A stretch of DNA of 5,145 nt. It comes from an uncultured Flavihumibacter sp. (GTDB taxonomy: Bacteria > Bacteroidota > Bacteroidia > Chitinophagales > Chitinophagaceae). Location: assembly GCA_946481605.1 (NCBI GenBank), contig CAMLPA010000279.1, positions 1-5,145 on the forward strand, read 5' to 3'. A program made the translations under genes and the position numbers. The stretch's first letter is position 1, and the number at the start of each line of letters is the position of its first letter. The notes beneath the pieces were generated by a model, which had not been told where the DNA came from, did no database searches, and saw only the letters and a program-made list of their open reading frames with translations. Positions 1-5,145 of this stretch are shown here, piece by piece.

Positions 1-674
1 CCATAGTAACCTCTTTGTTTGTCGAAGCGTGCTTCCGTGAATGTCTTGAACCTGTCCAGCAGTTTTTTATCCGCCCTGTATTTGGCCCAGAGATAGGCGT
101 CACCGGGCAACATGCCATTAAAAGGAATCACGCTCCGGCCACCATTCTCATTGCAGAGTTCCAGGAAGATGCGGATTTGCTCATCTTCGCCGTCTTTCAC
201 GATGCCGTTCCCGAATTTGGCGGCACTGCTCGTGGTCATTTCATTCACGTTCATGATCATCACCTCGTTGCCGATAATGTAGTGGGCGAGGTAGTTTACG
301 TTATCGATCACGGCATTGTCGCCGATATCGCAACTGATGATGATGCTGTTGTACAGCCCAACAGGCATGCGCAGGTTGTGGAATTCGAGGTAGAAAGGCT
401 CCAGTTTACCGATCCGGATCAAACCGAAGAATTTACAGTTCTTTACCAGTTCCGGGTTGAAAGCTTCTGATACATAGATATTGTTCCAGTTGTCGGATTG
501 GTTCCTGTTGCGGACGAGTATCTCTATTTCCTGCGCGTTGAGCTGGCGGTAACCCGCGTTGCCACCGTTTTGCAGGTTGCGGAGATGGTATTCATTTTTC
601 CCTTCGGGCAGGTATTGTTCCGGAACGAACTGGTAGCCGAGGGAGTCAAGTTTATGGCGAACGATGTGGTTCAT
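1..674 (-). CDS. DUF4954-like protein, N-terminal part (runs off left edge)
   Basis: The reading frame is open from ATG at 674 to the window edge, giving 224 residues and no stop; an in-frame TGA two codons upstream makes this ATG the first possible start. Visible segments are YRQLNAQEIEIL (42-53), DNWNNIYVSEAF (61-72), isoleucine-glycine turns resembling hexapeptide repeats (IGDNAVID 117-124, IIGNEVMIMN 133-142), and PGDAYLWAKYRADKKLLDRF (190-209). This pattern matches my memory of DUF4954, Bacteroidota proteins of roughly 650 residues with a left-handed beta-helix core, so about two thirds is probably outside the window. There is no signal peptide or membrane segment, so it is probably cytoplasmic. 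Its start overlaps the glmS stop by one base (TAATG), which implies translational coupling. Beta-helix proteins of this shape are often acyl- or nucleotidyltransferases, but the function is unknown and I assign none. The family call rests on recognition, not a search. Confidence 0.72.
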   Translation of the reverse strand, partial: MNHIVRHKLDSLGYQFVPEQYLPEGKNEYHLRNLQNGGNAGYRQLNAQEIEILVRNRNQSDNWNNIYVSEAFNPELVKNCKFFGLIRIGKLEPFYLEFHNLRMPVGLYNSIIISCDIGDNAVIDNVNYLAHYIIGNEVMIMNVNEMTTSSAAKFGNGIVKDGEDEQIRIFLELCNENGGRSVIPFNGMLPGDAYLWAKYRADKKLLDRFKTFTEARFDKQRGYY

Positions 675-2509
675 TATTCAACGGTTACGGATTTTGCCAG
701 GTTGCGGGGTTTGTCTACATCAAGTCCTTTCGCTACGCCCACATAGTATGCGAGCAGTTGCATCGGGACCACGGAGAGCATCGGCGCAATCAGTTCATCG
801 GCGGAAGGAACGGTGAGTACATCATCGGCCATACCGGATATGGTATCGTCCCCTTCGGTGATGGTGGCCAGCACCATGCCTTTCCTGGCTTTGATCTCCT
901 GTATGTTGCTGACGATCTTTTCGTGGTACGCATCTTTGGTGGCCACGAATACAACGGGCAATTGCTCGTCTACCAGCGCGATAGGACCATGTTTCATTTC
1001 CGCGGCGGGATAGCCTTCGGCATGTATGTAGGAAATCTCTTTCAGTTTCAATGCGCCTTCCAGGGCTACGGGGAAATTATAACCCCTTCCCAGGTAAAGG
1101 AAGTCGCGCGCATCCTTGTATTTTTCAGCTACTGCTTTGATGTGTTCGCTGGAACTCAGTACAGTTGCGACTTTTTCTGGAACTTCCTGCATTTCGTTGA
1201 GCAGGTGGAGGTATCTTTCTTTGGTGATGGTGCCTTTCGTTTGGGCGATCTTCAGCGCTATCATATTCAACACCGCAAGCTGTGCGGTGAAAGCTTTCGT
1301 GGAAGCTACGCCGATCTCAGGCCCCGCGTGCGTATATGCGCCTGCGTGAGAGATGCGTGCGATGGAAGAACCTACTGCGTTCACTACACCAAATATGATC
1401 GCACCCTGTTCTTTGGCTTTCTCGATCGCGACCAGTGTATCCGCCGTTTCTCCACTTTGTGAGATCGCGATGATCACATCGCCCTTGTTCACGATAGGGT
1501 TTCTGTACCTGAATTCTGAAGCGTATTCCACTTCAACAGGTATTCTGCAAAGTTCTTCGAAAACATATTCCGCCACCAGTCCGGCGTGCCATGAAGTACC
1601 GCAGGCAATCATGATAATGCGTGGCGCGTTCACCAGGGCTTCCATGTATTTTTCCACGCCAGCCATTGTAATTGTTCCGGCAGCGGCATCCAGTCTGCCC
1701 CGCAGACAATCCTGAATGGTACTGGGTTGTTCGAATATTTCTTTCAGCATGAAATGGTCGTAACCACCTTTTTCGATGGCGGCCAGTTCCATGTCCAGTT
1801 TCTGCACATAGGGCGTGATCTTTTCGTTGCCCAGGTTTTTCAGCACCAGTTCATCGGCTTTGATGATGGCCAGTTCATAATCGTTCACATACACCACTTC
1901 TTTGGTGTATTCAATAATAGGGGATGCGTCGGAAGCCAGGAAATGCTCTCCTTTACCGATACCGATTACCAGCGGACTACCTTTCCGTGCTGCTATGATG
2001 GTATCGGGATTATCCTGGTCGAGCAGGAGGATCACATAAGCACCCACCACTCTTTTCAGCGCGATGCGTACTGCTTCTTCAAGACTACAGTTGTTGTTTA
2101 CCTGAATGTCTTCAATAAATTTCAGCAGTACTTCAGTGTCGGTATCGCTTTCAAATTTATAGCCTTTGTTCTCTAATTCTTTTTTGAGCAGGGCATAATT
2201 CTCGATGATGCCGTTGTGTACCATAGCCAGTTTGCCATTGGCCGACGTGTGTGGGTGAGCGTTACGGTCGCAGGGTTCACCGTGTGTGGCCCAGCGTGTG
2301 TGTCCGATACCCGCATTTGCGTGAACATCGCGGCCCACCAGCATTTCTTCGAGTTCAGCCACCTTTCCTTTCTTTTTATAGGTTCTCAACTGACCATTCA
2401 TCAAGGCTACGCCGGAGCTGTCGTAACCTCTGTATTCAAGGCGCTTCAGGCCTTTCAGTATAATGGGATAAGCTTCTTTTGGTCCTATGTAAGCAACGAT
2501 TCCGCACAT
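674..2509 (-). CDS. glmS: Glutamine--fructose-6-phosphate aminotransferase (isomerizing)
   Basis: This enzyme makes glucosamine-6-phosphate from fructose-6-phosphate and glutamine, the committed cytoplasmic step toward UDP-GlcNAc for peptidoglycan and LPS. The 611 residues are full length (E. coli GlmS is about 608). The protein begins MCGIVAYIG; Cys2 becomes the N-terminal nucleophile of the glutaminase domain after Met removal, which fixes the start. Glutaminase motifs are GHTRWATHG (69-77), HNGIIENY (98-105) and SDTDTE (121-126). The isomerase half has two SIS domains: ACGTSWHAG (302-310) and SQSGETADT (350-358), then GVASTKAFTAQ (400-410) and LGRGYNFPVALEGALKLKE (473-491). By offset from E. 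coli, Glu491, His507 and Lys606 are the catalytic Glu, His and Schiff-base Lys. The C-terminal DKPRNLAKSVTVE is canonical. It lies 38 bp downstream of the aldehyde dehydrogenase and overlaps the next gene by one base. No Shine-Dalgarno is visible; the leader is A/T-rich. Confidence 0.98.
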   Translation of the reverse strand: MCGIVAYIGPKEAYPIILKGLKRLEYRGYDSSGVALMNGQLRTYKKKGKVAELEEMLVGRDVHANAGIGHTRWATHGEPCDRNAHPHTSANGKLAMVHNGIIENYALLKKELENKGYKFESDTDTEVLLKFIEDIQVNNNCSLEEAVRIALKRVVGAYVILLLDQDNPDTIIAARKGSPLVIGIGKGEHFLASDASPIIEYTKEVVYVNDYELAIIKADELVLKNLGNEKITPYVQKLDMELAAIEKGGYDHFMLKEIFEQPSTIQDCLRGRLDAAAGTITMAGVEKYMEALVNAPRIIMIACGTSWHAGLVAEYVFEELCRIPVEVEYASEFRYRNPIVNKGDVIIAISQSGETADTLVAIEKAKEQGAIIFGVVNAVGSSIARISHAGAYTHAGPEIGVASTKAFTAQLAVLNMIALKIAQTKGTITKERYLHLLNEMQEVPEKVATVLSSSEHIKAVAEKYKDARDFLYLGRGYNFPVALEGALKLKEISYIHAEGYPAAEMKHGPIALVDEQLPVVFVATKDAYHEKIVSNIQEIKARKGMVLATITEGDDTISGMADDVLTVPSADELIAPMLSVVPMQLLAYYVGVAKGLDVDKPRNLAKSVTVE

Positions 2510-2529
2510 GGTATTGATTTTAACGGCTA

Positions 2530-2558
2530 CAAATATCTGTTATTTCGTTAAAACGCAA
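2530..2558 (-). promoter_or_regulatory. Candidate Bacteroidota-type promoter for glmS
   Basis: On the minus strand, TTG (2558-2556) is followed after 18 bases by GATATTTG (2537-2530). This approximates the Bacteroidota -33/-7 pattern TTTG...TAnnTTTG; the TTTG end matches but the first base of the -7 element does not. Transcription would start near 2523, leaving a leader of about 14 bases. The -33 element lies inside the last codons of the aldehyde dehydrogenase. The candidate upstream of that gene has the same spacing. This is motif reading only. Confidence 0.35.
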
Positions 2559-3978
2559 CCGTTTGCGTATTGTTATGTGCCATAAAAGATTGAAGTGTTG
2601 GAGGCAGCAGGTGGGTTGGCCATCCCTGGTAACAAACTGGCCGCACAAACCTGCATATCGCATCAGCGCCAACTGCTGTAAACCTGCTGTCGGTTGTGGC
2701 GGGAAACGGGCCGCCGTGGTGCATGGCTTCAGTAACGGTTACACCCGTTGGAACGCCATTGAATACAAGTCTTCCGCATTTCCTTTCTAAGATTTGAATA
2801 ACTTCAGGAACCAGTGTTTCATCTCCGGGACCGACTCTTATTGTACCCGTTAATTGTCCTTCCATGGCCTCCAATGCTTCGGCTAATTCCTGCATATTAT
2901 TGCATAAAACAGCCAGGGCGTAGGGGCCAAAAATTTCTTCCCTTAACAAGCGGTTTGCAATAAATTTTTTTGCTGAAGTGTTGCAGATGGTGGGAATGGA
3001 AAGCAGTTCATCGTTTGGCGTTTCAGTGGTAGCCAAAATATCCACCATTCCTGATAACAGTACTTCTGCTCTTTTTGTGCTGAAACTTTTCGCTATTCCC
3101 TTGTGCAGCATGGATTCATTCGGACTTTTACCCAATGCTTTTCCCATTTCAGCAAGCAGAGCAGGCGTATGGGCAGTTTTCAGCAAAAACCATACACCAG
3201 GGTTCGTACAAAACTGACCAGCGCTAGAAGTGAGGGATTGAATCAAAGTTTTTGAAAGCGCTTCCGCATCCTGCTGCGCTTCTGGTAAAATCACGACAGG
3301 GTTTACACTGCCCATTTCAGCGAAAACGGGAATAGGGACCGCTCTCGCCTGCGCAAGGTCGTACAACGCTTTTCCTCCTGCAAAAGATCCGGTAAAAGCT
3401 ACGGCTGCGGTAAGCGGGTGTTGCGTGAGCAAGGAGCCTGTCTCAAACCCTTCATCGGGAATATGCTGAAAGATGGCTGGAGAAAATCCTTCTTTTTCAA
3501 TGGTCTCCTGCAATACCCCAGCGCACAATAAAGATGTTTCGGGATGGGCCGGATGCGCTTTCACGATAACAGGACAACCCGCGGCCAGAGCGGTAGCCGT
3601 ATCACCCCCGGGTGTGGAATAAGCAAAGGGGAAATTGCTTGCGCCGAAAACCACGACTGGTCCGAGTGCTTTGTTCATTTTCAGGATGGGTGTTGGTCCG
3701 CTGAAGTCTTTTGAAATGTGCAGCCATTTTCCGGCGGCACAGGCATTGGCATATTGGTTCCATTGTAAAACGGTGCGGTCGAGTTCAGTTTTTAACCTTG
3801 CCGGTGGCAAATGGGTTTCTTTGGCTGCAATATGGATAAGTTCGGTTTCATTTGATTGCAGCGCCTTCGCAATAGCAAGCATCAAAGCCGCGCGTTGCGC
3901 GGGTAAAGTATTGGCGAAATGCGGATACGCTTTGAAAGCATCGGCAACAACGGCGTTTATTTTCGTTTTCAAATCCAT
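2548..3978 (-). CDS. NADP-type aldehyde dehydrogenase, alpha-ketoglutarate semialdehyde dehydrogenase-like
   Basis: This belongs to the ALDH branch that includes 2,5-dioxovalerate (alpha-ketoglutarate semialdehyde) dehydrogenase, which oxidises its substrate to 2-oxoglutarate in pentose, aldarate or hydroxyproline breakdown, and also Vibrio fatty-aldehyde dehydrogenase. Key residues are present: Asn115 in GASNFP (112-117), Lys140 in VKAHPAHP (139-146), the FTGSFAGG turn (195-202), general base Glu221 in FAEMGS (219-224), nucleophile Cys257 in GQFCTNPG (254-261), and EEIFGP (347-352). The tail HHGGPFPATTDSRF (420-433) with VRPVCYQGWP (445-454) is typical of this branch. At 476 residues it is about 50 shorter than the usual ~525: the N-terminal beta-hairpin with the NP-x-TG motif is absent. 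An in-frame TAA three codons upstream of ATG 3978 rules out a longer start. No pathway partner is visible, so the true substrate is open. It is probably soluble and cytoplasmic. Confidence 0.9.
   Translation of the reverse strand: MDLKTKINAVVADAFKAYPHFANTLPAQRAALMLAIAKALQSNETELIHIAAKETHLPPARLKTELDRTVLQWNQYANACAAGKWLHISKDFSGPTPILKMNKALGPVVVFGASNFPFAYSTPGGDTATALAAGCPVIVKAHPAHPETSLLCAGVLQETIEKEGFSPAIFQHIPDEGFETGSLLTQHPLTAAVAFTGSFAGGKALYDLAQARAVPIPVFAEMGSVNPVVILPEAQQDAEALSKTLIQSLTSSAGQFCTNPGVWFLLKTAHTPALLAEMGKALGKSPNESMLHKGIAKSFSTKRAEVLLSGMVDILATTETPNDELLSIPTICNTSAKKFIANRLLREEIFGPYALAVLCNNMQELAEALEAMEGQLTGTIRVGPGDETLVPEVIQILERKCGRLVFNGVPTGVTVTEAMHHGGPFPATTDSRFTAVGADAICRFVRPVCYQGWPTHLLPPTLQSFMAHNNTQTVAF
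2553..2568 (-). other. Small inverted repeat over the aldehyde dehydrogenase stop region
   Basis: On the minus strand, ACGCAA and TTGCGT form a perfect 6-bp stem around a 4-base loop (ACGG), followed by TTTAACG. It covers the final codons of the aldehyde dehydrogenase, just before its TAA, and overlaps the candidate glmS -33 element. The T run is too short and the stem too small for a confident intrinsic terminator. It could reduce read-through into glmS, or it could be chance. Confidence 0.25.
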
Positions 3979-4020
3979 GGGCTGAAGTTAATCTGTTTTA
4001 TAACTTGCAAAACATGTGCT

Positions 4021-4049
4021 CAAATACGGAGTGATGGCGCGTTTTTCAA
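4021..4049 (-). promoter_or_regulatory. Candidate Bacteroidota-type promoter for the aldehyde dehydrogenase
   Basis: On the minus strand, TTG (4049-4047) is followed after 18 bases by CGTATTTG (4028-4021), resembling the Bacteroidota -33/-7 arrangement with an imperfect -7 start. Transcription would begin near 4014, giving a leader of about 35 bases before ATG 3978. Spacing and the TATTTG core match the candidate ahead of glmS. The leader has no clear Shine-Dalgarno, as expected in this phylum. Motif reading only. Confidence 0.35.
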
Positions 4050-4074
4050 CGGTGTTCCACCCCGGAAAACAACG

Positions 4075-4087
4075 TCGGTGGCACCGA
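4075..4087. repeat. Palindrome TCGGTG-G-CACCGA, copy 1
   Basis: A perfect 6-1-6 palindrome, which reads the same on both strands except at its centre. Its 11-bp core CGGTGGCACCG (4076-4086) recurs at 4271-4281. It is centred about 67 bases upstream of the start inferred for the aldehyde dehydrogenase candidate promoter, a position that would suit an activator site. The one-base centre makes it a poor RNA hairpin, so a protein-binding site is the more natural reading. No regulator is identified. Confidence 0.4.
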
Positions 4088-4115
4088 TCTCCCTCCCGAA
4101 TCAGTTTCAGGCCGA

Positions 4116-4200
4116 TTTAACGTAGATTTTCTCCATAAATTTTTACCGTGTTTATACCGAGGTGAACCCGCGTTTTTTAACGCAGAAGATTTCAATAAAT
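4116..4200. repeat. Imperfect direct repeat pair, 60-bp period
   Basis: Positions 4116-4140 and 4176-4200 align without gaps at 19 of 25 bases. Both begin TTTAACG(T/C)AGA and end ATAAAT. Similarity stops beyond the right edge. The segments are A/T-rich, so part of the match may be composition. It could be a decayed duplication or two related sites; no function is assigned. Confidence 0.25.
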
Positions 4201-4270
4201 GCGATTGATATTTTGAAAGAAGTCCCGGTGAAAATACGGGTACGGGTAAATGGCTGTTTTTTTGTACTAG

Positions 4271-4281
4271 CGGTGGCACCG
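4271..4281. repeat. Palindrome CGGTG-G-CACCG, copy 2
   Basis: An exact second copy of the 11-bp palindromic core at 4076-4086, 195 bp away in the same gap and 10 bp past the mgtE stop. Flanking bases differ between copies, so only the palindrome is conserved. Next to it lies a GGGTACCC palindrome that shares base 4281. On the minus strand it is followed by an A run rather than T, so it does not look like an mgtE terminator. Confidence 0.4.
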
Positions 4282-4290
4282 GGTACCCCA

Positions 4291-5145
4291 TTAAAGCAAC
4301 AGCCCCTGCAGGAAATAATACGCCACGCTGAAATAAATGATCAGCCCGGTAACATCTACGAGTGTGGCCACGAAAGGCGCGGAGGATACTGCCGGGTCGG
4401 CACCAAGTTTTTTGAGGAAGATGGGCAACATGGAGCCGGTGAGTGTGCCCCATAACACCACGCCCAATAAAGTTATGCCCACCACCAGGCCTACTTCTGT
4501 TCCGAAATTGCCATAGAGTTCCGGGAAGAAATGTGCTGCGATAAATACGCGGAAGAAACCGATCACACCGAGTACGCTGCCCAACAGGAGGCCGGAAAGA
4601 ATTTCGCGGCGCATCACCCGCCACCAGTCGGAGACGGTAATTTCTCCCAGGGCCATGGCTTGTATGATGAGTGTGGAGGCTTGTGATCCGCTGTTCCCAC
4701 CGCTGGAAATAATGAGCGGGACAAAAAGTGCCAGGATCACAGCTTTGGCAATCTCGTCTTCGAAATAAGCCATGGCGGTAGCGGTGAGCATTTCACCCAG
4801 GAAAAGGATGATGAGCCAGCCCACACGCTTGCGGAACAGTTTCAGGAGCGGCATTTCGAGGTAAGGCTCATCAAGAGCTTCTGTACCGCCAATCTTTTGA
4901 ATGTCTTCGGAGAATTCTTCGTTGGTGATCCAGAGTACGTCGTCGATGGTAACGATACCCAACAGGAGATTTGCATCATCTACCACGGGCAGGGCCACGC
5001 GGTTGTTCATCTTGAAGATGTTGTTGGCACTTTCCTGGTCGTCGTTCACGTGAAGAGCGATGAAGCGGCCATCTATCAGTTCTTTCACCGGTTTATCGGG
5101 TGCGGCGAAGAGGAACTCACGGATACGGATATCGTCTATCAACTG
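4291..5145 (-). CDS. mgtE: MgtE-type magnesium transporter, C-terminal part (runs off right edge)
   Basis: This gene encodes a homodimeric inner-membrane Mg2+ channel/transporter gated by cytosolic CBS domains. The last 284 residues are visible (numbered from the window edge); the N-terminal domain and most of the first CBS domain are missing, and the true start lies outside. The fragment opens at the end of CBS1 ([11 protein letters not shown]), then CBS2 (about 21-73, with ALPVVDD and [12 protein letters not shown]), the connecting plug-helix region (about 75-108), and five membrane segments near 109-128, 136-165, 183-204, 219-244 and 258-280. [10 protein letters not shown] (148-157) is the MgtE signature in TM2. 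Asp264 in VATLVDVTG (259-267) matches the conserved pore Asp (Asp432 in Thermus thermophilus, by memory). The C-terminus is intact, ending in TAA. The first codon that could be read as a start, TTG at 5142, is internal. It is separated from the next gene by 312 bp, so it is probably its own unit. Confidence 0.95.
   Translation of the reverse strand, partial: QLIDDIRIREFLFAAPDKPVKELIDGRFIALHVNDDQESANNIFKMNNRVALPVVDDANLLLGIVTIDDVLWITNEEFSEDIQKIGGTEALDEPYLEMPLLKLFRKRVGWLIILFLGEMLTATAMAYFEDEIAKAVILALFVPLIISSGGNSGSQASTLIIQAMALGEITVSDWWRVMRREILSGLLLGSVLGVIGFFRVFIAAHFFPELYGNFGTEVGLVVGITLLGVVLWGTLTGSMLPIFLKKLGADPAVSSAPFVATLVDVTGLIIYFSVAYYFLQGLLL

Larger units (their letters stand above)
3979..4290. 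other. Non-coding intergenic region, mgtE to aldehyde dehydrogenase
   Basis: These 312 bp hold no credible gene on either strand; reading frames that cross it are shadows extending from mgtE or the aldehyde dehydrogenase. It contains the 3' flank of mgtE and the 5' flank of the aldehyde dehydrogenase. Visible structure: two copies of an 11-bp palindrome, a looser GGTG-TTC-CACC dyad (4051-4061), a GGGTACCC palindrome right after the mgtE stop (4281-4288), a TACGGG tandem pair (4235-4246), an A/T-rich imperfect direct repeat, and a GCGTT-TTTT-AACGC dyad (4170-4183). No hairpin followed by a T-tract is found on the minus strand, so no intrinsic terminator for mgtE can be named. No known riboswitch is recognised. 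Confidence 0.7.

Noticed and set aside
15..746. Plus-strand open frames at 15-470 and 498-746
   Set aside because: They mirror the minus-strand DUF4954-like gene, which is continuously open over the whole stretch, has plausible protein composition and couples to glmS.
758..1462. Long plus-strand open frame (234 residues) antisense to glmS, with others at 1727-2176 and 2216-2551
   Set aside because: These lie wholly or almost wholly opposite well-conserved GlmS codons and have Phe/His-rich, family-less composition typical of antisense shadows.
2510..2547. glmS ribozyme or other glmS leader RNA
   Set aside because: The gap upstream of glmS is only 38 bp, far too short for the ribozyme, which is known mainly from Gram-positive bacteria.
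4100..4136. Nine-codon minus-strand frame MEKIYVKSA as a leader peptide
   Set aside because: Such short frames are expected by chance. It has no ribosome-binding signal, no attenuator-like hairpin after it and no telling codon run.
4230..4290. Intrinsic terminator after mgtE, using GGTAC/GTGCC pairing or the CCCG/CGGG dyad
   Set aside because: On the minus strand the possible hairpins are followed by an A run or mixed sequence, not a T-tract. The T run at 4257-4263 would serve only plus-strand transcription, and no plus-strand gene ends there.
4046..4624. 192-residue open frame on the minus strand overlapping the mgtE end and the intergenic gap
   Set aside because: It is an out-of-frame reading of mgtE, rich in Arg, Pro and His, with no recognisable domain. 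The MgtE frame through 4291-4624 is unmistakable.

Overview
The window looks like an ordinary chromosomal stretch from a Bacteroidota bacterium, probably in or near the Chitinophagaceae. Three things point there: the first gene resembles DUF4954, a family I know mainly from Bacteroidota; the start codons lack Shine-Dalgarno sequences; and the two candidate promoters resemble the Bacteroidota type (TTG, then an AT-rich element ending in TTTG) rather than the E. coli type. The lineage is inferred from these features, not from a search.

All four genes lie on the minus strand, so transcription runs from high to low coordinates. In that order they are: the C-terminal part of an MgtE-type Mg2+ transporter (4291-5145, running off the right edge); a 312-bp non-coding gap (3979-4290) with short palindromes and a candidate promoter; an aldehyde dehydrogenase of the alpha-ketoglutarate semialdehyde type (2548-3978); a 38-bp gap; glmS, glutamine--fructose-6-phosphate aminotransferase (674-2509); and the N-terminal 224 residues of a DUF4954-like protein (1-674, running off the left edge).

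glmS and the DUF4954-like gene share one base (TAATG) and are very likely co-transcribed and translationally coupled. This ties an uncharacterised left-handed beta-helix-like protein to the first step of amino-sugar synthesis. The aldehyde dehydrogenase is close enough to glmS for read-through, but there is a plausible glmS promoter at the junction and the two proteins share no obvious pathway. mgtE is a separate unit.

I see no mobile element, CRISPR array, tRNA, rRNA or defence system, and no convincing undescribed system. The points most worth a second look are the glmS/DUF4954 coupling, the shortened N-terminus of the aldehyde dehydrogenase, and a repeated 11-bp palindrome in the large intergenic gap.
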